A stretch of DNA of 64,000 bases from Candidatus Binatia bacterium (GTDB taxonomy: Bacteria > Desulfobacterota > Binatia > HRBIN30): NCBI GenBank assembly GCA_026004215.1, contig BPIR01000001.1, forward strand, positions 248,001 through 312,000, written 5' to 3'. The translations under genes were made by a program, and so were the position numbers. Position 1 is the first letter of the stretch. Each line of letters begins with the position of its first letter. The notes below the pieces were generated by a model, which did not search any database, was not told the origin of the DNA, and saw only the letters and a program-made list of their open reading frames with translations. Below, piece by piece: positions 1 to 8,981 of the stretch.

Positions 1-222
1 CTCCCGCATCTGGCGGCGGGCCTTTACCACTTGATTTTTGGTTATTTCGCCAACGAGCGTTTGCTTTCGCTGGTCGGCGACGGGGATTGGTTGGACGCTG
101 CGGTCGTGGCGCGACAGCGCCGCTTCCTCAAAGCGGCCATCGGCGCGTTGTTGGGTGTGCGGGACGTGGGCGACATCAAGATGTTGCGTGCGGTTCCTGG
201 TGCGTCCCGAGTGAAAACGTAA
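1..222 (+). CDS. TetR/AcrR-type regulator, C-terminal fragment (cut by window edge)
   Basis: The frame is open from base 1 and ends at a TAA at 220-222, giving about 73 residues of a C-terminus. The stretch LYHLIFGYFANE followed by an amphipathic helix ending in FLKAAIGALLGV resembles the last helices of TetR ligand-binding domains. The DNA-binding half lies outside the window, so the family call is tentative. The stop is 16 nt before the P450 start, so the two genes are probably cotranscribed, and the regulator may control the P450 operon. Confidence 0.55.
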   Translation, partial: LPHLAAGLYHLIFGYFANERLLSLVGDGDWLDAAVVARQRRFLKAAIGALLGVRDVGDIKMLRAVPGASRVKT

Positions 223-238
223 GACAGGAGGTCGGGAG

Positions 239-1471
239 ATGAAGTTGGAAGACATTGATCTCTACGATTTGGATATTTGGGAGCAGCGTGTCCCACACGA
301 GATGTTCGCGCTTTTGCGACGAGAGGCCCCAGTATTTTGGCACAAGGAGCCGAAGGGTGGGCCAGGATTTTGGGCCGTTACGAAATACGCGGACGTGGTT
401 CACGTCTCCAAGCATCCGAAACTGTTTTCCTCATGGCGAGGCGGAACAAATATCTTCGACCTGGCTCCCGAGGAACTGGCGCAAACGCGCATGATGATGC
501 TGAACATGGACCCACCCCAGCACACCAAGTACCGCCGGCTGGTCAGCCATGGCTTCACGCCACGACGGATCGCGCAGTTGGAACCTCACGTTCGCGAGTT
601 GGCACGGCAAATCATCGATCGCGTGGCCGCGCGCGGCGAGTGCGACTTTGTGACCGATATTGCCGCTGAGCTGCCGCTGCAGGTCATCGCCGAGCTCATG
701 GGCATTCCGTTAGAAGACCGCCACCTCGTTTTCGACTGGAGCAACCGGCTTATTGGCTTTGACGACCCGGAGTTCCAGACCTCCATGCAGGATGGAAAGC
801 AGGCTGCCGCAGAAATGTGGGCTTACGCACACACGCTTGCGGAAAAACGCAAGCGCGACCCGCAGGACGATCTCATCTCGCGCTTGTTGCATGCCGAGGT
901 GGACGGAGAGCGGCTCAGCGAGATGGAATTCGACTCGTTCTTCTTGCTTCTTGCAGTGGCGGGCAATGAGACCACACGTAACCTCATCTCGGGTGGGATG
1001 CTGGCGCTGTTCGAGCACCCGGACCAGAAGGAAAAACTACTGGCCCATCCTGACCTGTTGCCCACCGCTGTAGAAGAGATGCTGCGGTGGATTTCACCCG
1101 TGATTTGTTTTCGCCGCACCGCTACGGCGGACACGGAAATCCGCGGGCAACGCATTCGCGAGGGTGAAAAGGTGGTGATTTTCTACATCTCGGCGAACCG
1201 CGACGAGGAGGTATTCGAGCGAGCCGACCAGTTCGACATTGCACGGTCGCCCAACGAGCACATCGCCTTTGGTATCGGGGAGCATTACTGTCTGGGCTCG
1301 AATTTGGCCCGCATGGAGATTCGGGTGATGTTCGAAGAGATCCTGCGCCGGCTGCCGGATATCGAACTGGCGGATCAGCCGCGGCGGCTTCGCTCGAACT
1401 TCATTTCCGGCATTAAATCTATGCCCGTGCGTTTTACGCCGGAGCGACGGCGCGCCGCAGCCACAGCCTGA
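239..1471 (+). CDS. Cytochrome P450 (CYP125/CYP142/CYP124-like)
   Basis: A soluble bacterial class I P450 of 410 aa, normal family length. The I-helix oxygen-binding motif AGNETT is at about 241-246, the K-helix ExxR is E280-R283, and the heme-binding loop FGIGEHYCLG puts the thiolate ligand at C351. The stretch NMDPPQHTKYRRLVSHGFTPR is typical of the CYP125/CYP142-like groups that hydroxylate steroid side chains or branched lipids; the substrate here is unknown. The ATG is preceded by AGGAGG at about 226-231. A ferredoxin gene follows 65 nt downstream and is the likely electron donor. The reductase is not in this window. Confidence 0.95.
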   Translation: MKLEDIDLYDLDIWEQRVPHEMFALLRREAPVFWHKEPKGGPGFWAVTKYADVVHVSKHPKLFSSWRGGTNIFDLAPEELAQTRMMMLNMDPPQHTKYRRLVSHGFTPRRIAQLEPHVRELARQIIDRVAARGECDFVTDIAAELPLQVIAELMGIPLEDRHLVFDWSNRLIGFDDPEFQTSMQDGKQAAAEMWAYAHTLAEKRKRDPQDDLISRLLHAEVDGERLSEMEFDSFFLLLAVAGNETTRNLISGGMLALFEHPDQKEKLLAHPDLLPTAVEEMLRWISPVICFRRTATADTEIRGQRIREGEKVVIFYISANRDEEVFERADQFDIARSPNEHIAFGIGEHYCLGSNLARMEIRVMFEEILRRLPDIELADQPRRLRSNFISGIKSMPVRFTPERRRAAATA

Positions 1472-1536
1472 TTCCTGGGAGTTGACCCTGGACATTGTTC
1501 GGGGCAATCTCCTTGCCGGACGAGGAGTAGCCAGCA

Positions 1537-1728
1537 ATGAAGATCCGTATCGATTACGACCTCTGCGAAGGTAACGCAGTATGCATGAAAGTCGCTCCTG
1601 AGGTGTTTGTGGTCGGAGAAGACGATCGCGCACATCTCCGGGATCCAAATCCGTCGGAGGAGTTACGGGCCAAGGTAGAGTTGGCTGTGCGTCGCTGCCC
1701 GCGGCAGGCGTTGTCCATCGTGGAGTAG
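1537..1728 (+). CDS. P450-associated [3Fe-4S] ferredoxin
   Basis: A 63-aa ferredoxin. Cysteines C10, C16 and C54 form the pattern CxxNxxC...CP. The position that would be the fourth cluster ligand in a 4Fe ferredoxin is N13, so a [3Fe-4S] cluster is expected. This small ferredoxin type is commonly encoded beside bacterial P450s and passes electrons from a reductase to the heme. It lies directly downstream of the P450 in the same direction. A GAGGAG element at about 1522-1527 serves the ATG start. Confidence 0.92.
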   Translation: MKIRIDYDLCEGNAVCMKVAPEVFVVGEDDRAHLRDPNPSEELRAKVELAVRRCPRQALSIVE

Positions 1729-1776
1729 GCGTTCGACGGGCTTGGCAAGCCGCCGGCACGGTTGCCCAGTGAACGG

Positions 1777-2694
1777 ATGGAACGCGTCCGCCAACTTGGC
1801 CGAGAGCTATCGAATTGGGGGCGTTGGGGCGCCGATGATCAGCGCGGTACGCTGAACTTCATCACGCCAGCAGTCGTCCGGGAGGCCGTGGCTTCGGTCC
1901 GCCATGGTCGGGTGTACAGCTTGGGTTTGTCCTTGGGGGCGGATGGCCCGCAAATCGGCCAAGGCGGACGGATCAACCCGCAGCATTTCGTTACCGCTCT
2001 GCATGCCAGTTACGGCGCGCCAGACGGGTTCCATTTCAACGACGATGCCTTGTTGCTGCCACTTCAAGCGGCCACGCAATGGGATAGTTTGGCACACGTC
2101 TACTACGACGGCTTGCTCTACAATGGCGTGCCGGCGAGTGCGGTTACGGCTGCGGGTGCGAGCCGAAACGGGATCGATGCCATTGCGGAAGGAGTGCTGA
2201 CGAGAGGAGTGCTTTTGGACATCGCCCGACTGGAAGGAGTGGAGCGTTTACCGCCTGGGTTTGTGGTTCGACCCGAGCACTTGGAACGAGCAGAGGCTCG
2301 GCAAAACGTCCGCGTGCGGTCCGGCGACGCTGTGTTGGTGCGGACAGGCCACATCACCGTGTTCACCCGCGATCAAAATCGCGAAGGCTACATGAGGCAG
2401 ATGCCCGGGCTCGGGCTCGAATGCGCTCGCTGGCTACACGCCCGCGAAGTGGCTGCGGTCGCGAGTGATACCAACGCCGTCGAGGTCATTCCGTTCGAGG
2501 ATCCGCTCGTTCCCCTGCCGTTTCACCTCGTATGCATTCGGGATATCGGCCTCACCTTGGGCGAAATGTTTTTTTTGGAGGATCTGGCTGCAGCGTGTGC
2601 GGAATACGGCCAATGGTCGTTTTTGCTAACCGCCCCCGCTCTCAAGGTTCGCGGTGGTCTGGGAAGCCCCTTGAACCCACTTGCGGTGTTGTAG
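1777..2694 (+). CDS. Cyclase/kynurenine-formamidase-like metal hydrolase
   Basis: About 305 aa of the cyclase family (PF04199), which includes kynurenine formamidases and isatin hydrolases. The long-subfamily signature is clear: NWGRWGADDQRGTLN near the N-terminus and TQWDSLAHVYYDG in the middle. The usual HxGTHxDxPxH metal motif appears as TQWDSLAH, so the Asp and last His are kept and one His is Gln; I recall this as normal for the long subfamily. An upstream in-frame TTG at 1762 would add five residues; the ATG at 1777 is chosen, though neither has a clear ribosome site. Likely function is hydrolysis of an amide or lactone ring in the same pathway as the P450. Confidence 0.82.
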   Translation: MERVRQLGRELSNWGRWGADDQRGTLNFITPAVVREAVASVRHGRVYSLGLSLGADGPQIGQGGRINPQHFVTALHASYGAPDGFHFNDDALLLPLQAATQWDSLAHVYYDGLLYNGVPASAVTAAGASRNGIDAIAEGVLTRGVLLDIARLEGVERLPPGFVVRPEHLERAEARQNVRVRSGDAVLVRTGHITVFTRDQNREGYMRQMPGLGLECARWLHAREVAAVASDTNAVEVIPFEDPLVPLPFHLVCIRDIGLTLGEMFFLEDLAAACAEYGQWSFLLTAPALKVRGGLGSPLNPLAVL

Positions 2695-2718
2695 GCGATA
2701 TGGTGCGCTGCAAGCCCG

Positions 2719-3348
2719 CTACGATCGCCAGAAGAGGCGGTGTACCCAGAGGTTCAAATCCTGGAAGAGGCGTTCCTCGGAGATTCGCATCCCCTGCTCT
2801 ACCCAGTTCGCGAGCAAGGTTTGATTCACGGCGCTGAACAGGCGCGCGAGCAACAAAGGGTCGGCTTCGACAAACACGCCCTCGCGAATTCCCCGGGCAA
2901 AGATACTTGCCTGCAATCGCTGAATTTCAGCCCAAACCTCCGCCCTCTTCCCTGCCCCGTTTTCCGGACTGTGCATCCACGCGGCTCCTAGCCGCAAATG
3001 CATGCGAAGAAAATCCGGGTGCGTCGAAAAGTAGCCGACATAATCTCGGACCAGTTCGAGGAACGCATCGGCCGGCGAACCTTCGCGAGCCGCAGCCTTG
3101 CGCACTAGCTCGAGGATCTCTGTCCCACGTTGCTCCAGCACCGCATACAAGAGCTCTTCTTTGCTCCGAAACACCGAATAAATCGTGCCCATGGACAGGC
3201 GCGCTCGCTTGCCCACCTCCTGCATCGTCGCGGCAGTGAAGCCACGATCCGCGAAAACCCTTTCGGCAGCTTCGAGGATGTGGTGTCGATACACCTCACG
3301 GCGGGCTTCGCGTATTCGGTCGCGCGGCGATCCGTGTGCTCGCTTCAT
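2719..3348 (-). CDS. TetR/AcrR family transcriptional regulator
   Basis: About 209 aa from the ATG at 3348 (reads MKRAHGSPRDR). The N-terminal helix-turn-helix is typical of TetR: ILEAAERVFADRGF, then TMQEVGKRARLSMGTIYSVF and RSKEELLYAVLE at about residues 25-70. The rest is a helical ligand-binding domain. An in-frame upstream ATG at 3390 would extend it by 14 residues across the divergent promoter region and is less likely. It is transcribed divergently from the LLM monooxygenase gene at 3456, the usual layout for a local repressor of a catabolic operon. The effector is unknown. Confidence 0.92.
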   Translation of the reverse strand: MKRAHGSPRDRIREARREVYRHHILEAAERVFADRGFTAATMQEVGKRARLSMGTIYSVFRSKEELLYAVLEQRGTEILELVRKAAAREGSPADAFLELVRDYVGYFSTHPDFLRMHLRLGAAWMHSPENGAGKRAEVWAEIQRLQASIFARGIREGVFVEADPLLLARLFSAVNQTLLANWVEQGMRISEERLFQDLNLWVHRLFWRS

Positions 3349-3378
3349 GATTTTTGTTGGTACCATCCCCAAAGAAGA

Positions 3379-3406
3379 TTGACAATGCACAATTGCGAAT
3401 GATAAT
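3379..3406 (+). promoter_or_regulatory. Sigma-70-like promoter for the LLM/ALDH/ADH operon
   Basis: TTGACA at 3379-3384 and GATAAT at 3401-3406 are separated by 16 nt, a near-consensus -35/-10 pair. It lies in the divergent region between the TetR gene and the LLM gene, about 50 nt upstream of the LLM start. A TetR repressor site probably overlaps it, but I could not assign a clean dyad. Confidence 0.6.
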
Positions 3407-3455
3407 TCGGAGAGTCGAAAGAAGCATTCGCGCCAGGTGGCAGGAAGGAGGCACC

Positions 3456-4580
3456 ATGGAGTTCGGCATCTTCTCGCAAATGCATGTACCCCCGTGGGAC
3501 GAGGAGCATTCCCGTTTCATGCGGGAACTGGAAGTGGCTGAGGCCGTGGAAGCGGCGGGCTTCAAGTACGACTGGGCGCCCGAGCATCACTTCCTGCAGC
3601 ATTACTCGCATCAACCTGCACCCGAGGTTTTTCTGAGTTGGGTTGCTGCCCGCACGAAAAGGATCCACGTGGGCACTGCAATCACGAATATTACAGCACC
3701 GGTCAACCACCCGGTGAGAGTGGCGGAACGCATTGCGACGATGGACCACCTGTCCGAAGGTCGAGTGGAATTTGGCACCGGGCGTGGTTCCTCGTCGGCG
3801 GAGTGGGCTGGCTTTTGTATCCCGTCGGCCGCGGAAACGAAACCGATGTGGCGGGAGTCGCTCGAGCAGATCCCCCGCATGTGGCAGGATGGCGTGTACG
3901 AATACGAGGGGAGGTACTTCCGTGTTCCCCCTCGTGTTGTGTTACCGAAGCCGTACACGAAACCGCATCCCCCGCTGTGGCTCGCCTGCTCGAGTCCACA
4001 AACCTTTACGGAGGCGGGTGAGCTCGGGTTGGGAGCTCTGTGCTTTACCTTTGGGACCCCGGCTGAAATTGCACATCTAGTACGGGCATATAAGGAGGCC
4101 ATCCAACGATGTACCAACCCGATTGGTGGCTACATCAACAACAACATCGCGGTGACAACCAATATGTTCTGCCTTCCGGACGGCGACGAAGCCCGGTACC
4201 TATACGCGAACGCGAAGGTGGAGCGTTTCACCGAGTACTTCTTTTATTGGCTGGACTCGATTCCCCGCCCCAAGGGTTTGCCCAAAGAAGGGCCAATTGG
4301 CCCCTTGCCACCCACAACGCCGGAACAACTCAAAGCAGGCCTTGCAGCCGGCGGGCGGCAGATCGGAGCTCCGGAAGAAATTATTCCCGTCATTCAGATG
4401 TACGAAGAGATTGGCGTGGATCAGCTCATTTATGCGCCCCTGACACTGACTTTGGACCAAAAGCACGTCCTACGCTCGATCGAAACCTTCGGAAAACACG
4501 TGCTGCCGAAGTTTGACAAGGACCCGGTCCATAGCACGGTGCGCCAGCGCGAACAGCAACTGAAGGCAAAGGCGGCCTGA
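3456..4580 (+). CDS. LLM class (luciferase-like) flavin-dependent monooxygenase
   Basis: A 374-aa TIM-barrel protein of the bacterial luciferase-like family. The N-terminus MEFGIFSQMHVPPWDE, the motif YDWAPEHHF and the signature LSEGRVEFGTGRG are diagnostic. Such enzymes use reduced FMN or F420 to oxidise alkanes, aldehydes, ketones or heterocycles. The start ATG at 3456 follows the strong ribosome site GGAAGGAGG at 3443-3451; upstream in-frame codons from 3354 lie in the promoter region and are excluded. It heads a run of genes (ALDH, ADH, amidohydrolase) on the + strand behind the promoter at 3379. Confidence 0.93.
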   Translation: MEFGIFSQMHVPPWDEEHSRFMRELEVAEAVEAAGFKYDWAPEHHFLQHYSHQPAPEVFLSWVAARTKRIHVGTAITNITAPVNHPVRVAERIATMDHLSEGRVEFGTGRGSSSAEWAGFCIPSAAETKPMWRESLEQIPRMWQDGVYEYEGRYFRVPPRVVLPKPYTKPHPPLWLACSSPQTFTEAGELGLGALCFTFGTPAEIAHLVRAYKEAIQRCTNPIGGYINNNIAVTTNMFCLPDGDEARYLYANAKVERFTEYFFYWLDSIPRPKGLPKEGPIGPLPPTTPEQLKAGLAAGGRQIGAPEEIIPVIQMYEEIGVDQLIYAPLTLTLDQKHVLRSIETFGKHVLPKFDKDPVHSTVRQREQQLKAKAA

Positions 4581-4591
4581 CGAGGTTATCG

Positions 4592-6079
4592 GTGCACGAT
4601 ACTCGAAACCCTCAGACGATCTCCCCGCACGTCGCCTCCGTCTTGATCGGTGGCAATTGGGTCCCTGCTGCCCGAGGCGTCTATCCGGTCGTCGACCCAG
4701 CCACCGAGGAAATTGTCGGATATGCACCGCACGCAAGCGTGGAACAGGTGCGGGATGCCGTTGCTGCCGCGGCACGAGCTTTCGAGGAGGGCCCCTGGCC
4801 TCGTCTGGAACCGGCCGAGCGTTCTCGGCTGTTGCGGCGGGCCGCGGCGGCGCTGCGGGCGCGCAGCGCCGAACTCGTGGATCTGGTTATCGCCGAGACG
4901 GGAGCCCTCCGGTCGGTGGCCGTAGCCCAACAAGTAGGGGCTGCGGTCGCACGCCTCGAGCGCTACGCCGAGTTGGCGGCAGAACCGCCCGAGGTGGCCT
5001 TCTCTCCACGTTTGGCACCGACATCCCGAGGCAACCGGTGGACCAGTGGCGTGGCTGTGCGCGAGCCCATCGGGGTGGTCGCCGCAATTACCCCTTTCAA
5101 CTTTCCCATGACGAATTGTGCGGGCAAGATCGGTCCTGCTCTTGCCTGCGGAAACACTGTCGTCGTCAAACCGGCGCCGGTGGATCCGCTGGCGGTTGCG
5201 GAAATGTGTCGGATTGTAGCCGCAGAGTTGCCTCCTGGCGTGGTGAATTTCGTTTGCGGTCCCGGCCCGGAGATCGGCGAGGCACTGTGCGCGGATGCGC
5301 GGGTGGACATGATTTCGTTTACCGGCAGCACGGCGGTGGGAAGAGCGATCCAGGAAAAGGCGGGCCCGCAAATGAAACGGGTTTTGTTGGAGCTCGGAGG
5401 TAAGTCTGCATGCATCGTGTTTGCCGATGCTGACCTCGAAGCCGCTCTCGCTGGAGCGATGCAAACTTGGACGTTCCACAGCGGGCAAATTTGCATCGCG
5501 GGCACACGGGTCTTGGTGGAACGCTCCATTTACGAAGAGTTTGTCCGGCAGCTTTGTGAGGGAGCGCGGCGCTTAAAAATCGGCGACCCGAGAGATCCGG
5601 ACACGCAGGTTGGTCCGCTTGTGTCCGCAGCGCAACGCGAACGAGTCGAGCGGTGGATCGCCACCGGCGTGGCAGAAGGCGCACGGCTCGCCTGCGGAGG
5701 GAGGCGCCCGGCACACCTACCCAAGGGCTTCTTTGTGGAACCAACTTTGTTCACTCACGTGGATAACCGGATGAGCGTTGCGCGAGAGGAGATTTTTGGG
5801 CCGGTGTTGGTGGCGATTCCGTTTGAAGACGAAGCGGACGCCGTTCGCATCGCCAACGATTCACCGTACGGTCTTTACGGCTACGTGTGGACTCGAGATA
5901 CTGCTCGGGCACTGCGTGTCGCACGCAGTCTGCGCACGGGTACCGTGCAAATCAATGGTGCTCCGCCGAACCCCGATGCTCCCTTTGGGGGATTCAAACA
6001 AAGCGGGATCGGACGTGATGGGGGTCGCTACGCTTTGCAAGCTTACTCTGAACTGAAATACATTGGTTGGACGTTTTGA
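4592..6079 (+). CDS. NAD(P)-dependent aldehyde dehydrogenase
   Basis: A 495-aa aldehyde dehydrogenase of normal length starting at GTG 4592, 11 nt after the LLM gene. Catalytic residues are present: the general base E267 in LELGGK and the nucleophile C301 in SGQICIAGTR. The cofactor loop FTGSTAVG at about 243-250 and the motif EEIFGPVLV are also intact. It probably oxidises the aldehyde formed by the neighbouring monooxygenase or alcohol dehydrogenase to the acid. Confidence 0.94.
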   Translation: MHDTRNPQTISPHVASVLIGGNWVPAARGVYPVVDPATEEIVGYAPHASVEQVRDAVAAAARAFEEGPWPRLEPAERSRLLRRAAAALRARSAELVDLVIAETGALRSVAVAQQVGAAVARLERYAELAAEPPEVAFSPRLAPTSRGNRWTSGVAVREPIGVVAAITPFNFPMTNCAGKIGPALACGNTVVVKPAPVDPLAVAEMCRIVAAELPPGVVNFVCGPGPEIGEALCADARVDMISFTGSTAVGRAIQEKAGPQMKRVLLELGGKSACIVFADADLEAALAGAMQTWTFHSGQICIAGTRVLVERSIYEEFVRQLCEGARRLKIGDPRDPDTQVGPLVSAAQRERVERWIATGVAEGARLACGGRRPAHLPKGFFVEPTLFTHVDNRMSVAREEIFGPVLVAIPFEDEADAVRIANDSPYGLYGYVWTRDTARALRVARSLRTGTVQINGAPPNPDAPFGGFKQSGIGRDGGRYALQAYSELKYIGWTF

Positions 6080-6098
6080 CCGAACGGGGACTACGGCC

Positions 6099-7178
6099 AT
6101 GAGGCGCGTGCGTGCGGCGGTTTTAGCCAAGCCCAGGGACAATGTGGAGATTCGCGAGGTGTGCTTGCGCGATCCGGGCCCGGGCGAAGTTGTGGTGCGC
6201 TTGCGCGCTGCTGGGCTCTGCCATTCGGACCTTAGCGTGGTGGATGGCACCATCCCCTACCCCACTCCGGTCGTGTTGGGTCACGAAGGGGCCGGTGTTG
6301 TCGAAGCGGTAGGACTGGGAGTGCGCAGCGTCCGCGAGGGGGACCACGTTATCGTGTCCACCCTTTCCCACTGTGGACGATGCGGCTCGTGCGAGTCGGG
6401 GAAGCCCACCCAGTGTCGCAATGCGCCCAGTCCGAAGGACAGCCGCCCGTTTTCCGCCAATGGGCAGGAAATTTATCAGTTTGCCAATGCCTCTGTGTTT
6501 GCCGACGCCACGCTGGTACGAGAGGAGGGTGCGATTCCGATCGATCCGCGCGTGCCCCTCGATCGCGCATGCTTGATCGGCTGCGGAGTCGTGACCGGTT
6601 ACGGCGCAGTAGTCAACCGCGCAAAGGTCGAAACCGGTGCGACCATGGCAGTGTTCGGAGCTGGCGGGATTGGCCTGAATTGCATCCAAGGGGGAGTCCT
6701 GGCGGGCGCCAGTGTCATCGCTGCCGTAGATGTCATGCCGCAGAAGCTCGCCTGGGCGAAGCAGTTCGGCGCGACGCATACGATCGATGCGAGCCAAGAG
6801 AATCCCGTCGAGGCAATCCGGCGCATTTGCGGTGGCGTCGATTACGCTTTTGAAGCCGTAGGAGCCTTACCCGTGATTCAGCAGGCATTGGAGTCGTTGG
6901 CGCCGGGAGGTACTTTGACCATCGTCGGCGTGCCGCCGGTGGGAAGCGAGTTCCGGTTTGTGGTGCACCATCTGTATCAGAACAAGGCGATCCTCGGCTG
7001 CCGATATGGGGCGGCGCGGCCACGGGTAGACTTTCCTCTACTGGCGAACTTGTACCTGACTGGCCGGCTGAAAATCGACGAGCTGGTCACCCGCGAGTAC
7101 CGCCTAGAGGACTTTGCCGAAGCTCTTGAGGATCTGCGAGCGGGCCGCTTGGCCCGGGGAGTATTTCGGTTCGATTGA
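6099..7178 (+). CDS. Zinc-dependent alcohol dehydrogenase (MDR, class III-like)
   Basis: A 359-aa medium-chain dehydrogenase. Catalytic zinc ligands are C41 (LCHSD) and H62-E63 (GHEG); the third is in the GCGVVTG segment. The structural zinc lobe is C92, C95, C98 and C106. The Rossmann motif FGAGGIGLN is complete and is followed by VIAAVDV, which suggests NAD(H). The ATG at 6099 is preferred over an in-frame TTG at 6063, because the TTG lies inside the end of the aldehyde dehydrogenase gene. It probably interconverts alcohol and aldehyde in the same pathway as its neighbours. Confidence 0.93.
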   Translation: MRRVRAAVLAKPRDNVEIREVCLRDPGPGEVVVRLRAAGLCHSDLSVVDGTIPYPTPVVLGHEGAGVVEAVGLGVRSVREGDHVIVSTLSHCGRCGSCESGKPTQCRNAPSPKDSRPFSANGQEIYQFANASVFADATLVREEGAIPIDPRVPLDRACLIGCGVVTGYGAVVNRAKVETGATMAVFGAGGIGLNCIQGGVLAGASVIAAVDVMPQKLAWAKQFGATHTIDASQENPVEAIRRICGGVDYAFEAVGALPVIQQALESLAPGGTLTIVGVPPVGSEFRFVVHHLYQNKAILGCRYGAARPRVDFPLLANLYLTGRLKIDELVTREYRLEDFAEALEDLRAGRLARGVFRFD

Positions 7179-7216
7179 ATGAAAGCCACGACGCTTGGCG
7201 TGATAGGGAGGACGTT

Positions 7217-8287
7217 ATGGGCCGATACGGATACTATGTGATCGATGCCGACGGACATGGTGGAGACCTGCCCAATTGGTGGGAGCGGTTGCCCAGCCAG
7301 TACCGGGACAAATGGGAAGAGCGGCGCGAGCGCTTGCGCAAACATTTTGCCAATCTTCCCGGTGTCGGGATTCGCAGCACGCGTGGCACCGCCAAGATCG
7401 ACAGTTTGGAGCGCCCAGGCATGACCGACCCGAAGGCGCGCCTGGAAGACATGGATTTGGAGGGGATCGATCGCACCGTGATGTTTCCGGGTGGCGCCGG
7501 GGAAGAATGGGCGGGCCTGGATCGTGAGTTCGCGATTGCAGTCTGCCGCACTTTAAACGATGCGCGAGCAGAATTCTTGAAATACAACCCGGAGCGACTC
7601 CTGTCGGTGGCGAAACTTCCAATGATCGACCCTCAAGCGGCTGCCGAGGAACTTCGCCGCTGTGTGACCCAGTACGGAATGGTTGGCATGGTTACCCCCC
7701 AACACATCCGTGATAAGAATCTCGACCATCCGAGCTTTTACCCGGTCTGGGCAGAGGCGGAGCGGCTGGGCGTGGCGGTATGCGTGCACGGGGGCGGACA
7801 AGCCCTCGACCAAGTGCCCATTGGTGTAGACCGCTTTTCTACCCGCTTGGAGACACACGCTTTTACGCATCCCGTCGGTCAAATGCTGGCAGTCATGAAC
7901 TTTACTGTCGGCGGTATCCTGCACAAGTTTCCGAAATTGCGAGTGGCGTTTCTGGAAGCGAACGTAGGTTGGCTCCCCTTTTGGCTAGAGCGGCTCGACG
8001 AACATTGGGAGCTGATGCCGGAGCAGGCACCACTGATCGATCGCAAGCCGAGTGAATACTTCTTGTCGGGTCGGTGCTTTATCGGCTGCGATCCGGACGA
8101 ATCCACCATTCCGGCTGTGGTGAACGCTCTCGGGGAGGACGTGATTGTCTACGCTTCGGATTATTGCCACTGGGACTGCCGCTTTCCCGACACAGTGAAG
8201 ATCCTCGCAGAGCGTAACGATCTTTCTCGATCGGCCAAGGAAAAGATTCTTTCCAAAAATCCTGCTCGCCTCTACAACCTGAACTAG
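7217..8287 (+). CDS. Amidohydrolase 2 family metal-dependent hydrolase/decarboxylase
   Basis: A 356-aa amidohydrolase of the PF04909 type, related to ACMS decarboxylase and aromatic acid decarboxylases. The N-terminal metal motif is DADGH (D10-H14), a later metal His sits in CVHGGGQ, and the C-terminal metal Asp in YASDYCHWD. AGGGAGG lies just before the ATG at 7217; in-frame codons from 7175 overlap the ADH stop and are rejected. The same family recurs at 21883-22956. A C-C or C-N cleaving hydrolase of this type fits a ring-degradation step. Confidence 0.88.
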   Translation: MGRYGYYVIDADGHGGDLPNWWERLPSQYRDKWEERRERLRKHFANLPGVGIRSTRGTAKIDSLERPGMTDPKARLEDMDLEGIDRTVMFPGGAGEEWAGLDREFAIAVCRTLNDARAEFLKYNPERLLSVAKLPMIDPQAAAEELRRCVTQYGMVGMVTPQHIRDKNLDHPSFYPVWAEAERLGVAVCVHGGGQALDQVPIGVDRFSTRLETHAFTHPVGQMLAVMNFTVGGILHKFPKLRVAFLEANVGWLPFWLERLDEHWELMPEQAPLIDRKPSEYFLSGRCFIGCDPDESTIPAVVNALGEDVIVYASDYCHWDCRFPDTVKILAERNDLSRSAKEKILSKNPARLYNLN

Positions 8288-8315
8288 GCCTATTAATCAG
8301 ACTTCGCCATTTGCC

Positions 8316-8981
8316 ATGCTGCCGACGCTGCCGGCCTTGGTCTCGCCCAGAGAAACTGCGCTTCTGGTTATGGAGTGCCAGCGTGGAGTGCTGGAGCCTG
8401 AGGAGGACCGGTTTCGTGCGCTGGCCGATGCGGTTGCGAAGCAAGGTACCGTGGAGCACATTCGCCGCTTGGTTGCTGCGGCTCGCACGGTGGGTACTCC
8501 GGTGGTCTTTTTAACCGCATCTCGTCGCGCGGATCGCAAGGGTTCCGCTTTCAATTGCCCGCTTTTGGCGGCCGGAAGCGCGGCGACTTCAATGGTTCCG
8601 GGGAGCGACCGGCACGCGATGGTTCCGGGTTTGGAGCCGCGACCCGAGGACTTCGTGGTGGATCGCATGCACGGAGTCTCACCCTTCCACAGCACCGGGC
8701 TCGATCCCCTACTGCGGAATCTTGGCGTGCGAACGGTGGTCGCCACCGGAGTGTCGGTGAACGTAGGTATTTTGGGACTTGTCCTCGAGGCCGTGAATTT
8801 CGGCTACTACGCAGTTATTCCGCGCGACGCAGTTGCTGGCGTTCCGGAGGAATATGTGGACCAGGTGTTTCGTTTTACCTTGCGGCATCTCGCTATTGTG
8901 ACCACGGTGGATGCGATTGTCGACCTATGGCAACCGCCTGGCCCAGTTACCAATGCAGCCATCAAAACGGTTTCTGAATAA
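8316..8981 (+). CDS. Isochorismatase-fold protein lacking the canonical Asp-Lys-Cys triad
   Basis: A 221-aa protein with the isochorismatase/cysteine hydrolase fold. The usual first-strand Asp (VxDMQ) is Glu in LLVMECQ. The usual Lys before the S-x-F segment is Arg in VDRMHGVSPF. The nucleophile position in the G-V-x-x-N-V-C motif is Gly in GVSVNVGI. All three triad positions are therefore changed, although length and scaffold are normal. Either it uses different chemistry or it is a binding protein. Its 3' end overlaps the SDR start by 29 nt, so the two are translationally linked. Confidence 0.85.
   Translation: MLPTLPALVSPRETALLVMECQRGVLEPEEDRFRALADAVAKQGTVEHIRRLVAAARTVGTPVVFLTASRRADRKGSAFNCPLLAAGSAATSMVPGSDRHAMVPGLEPRPEDFVVDRMHGVSPFHSTGLDPLLRNLGVRTVVATGVSVNVGILGLVLEAVNFGYYAVIPRDAVAGVPEEYVDQVFRFTLRHLAIVTTVDAIVDLWQPPGPVTNAAIKTVSE

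Noticed and set aside
1094..1759. A 221-codon minus-strand open frame.
   Set aside because: Antisense to the P450 and ferredoxin, with no protein family features.
2741..2780. A T-arm-like sequence (GGTTCAAATCC), suggesting a tRNA.
   Set aside because: No acceptor, D or anticodon stems fit around it, and it lies in the TetR coding sequence on the minus strand.
4586..5488. A 300-codon minus-strand open frame.
   Set aside because: It is antisense to the aldehyde dehydrogenase, whose motifs are intact, and its translation is compositionally random; typical of GC-rich DNA.
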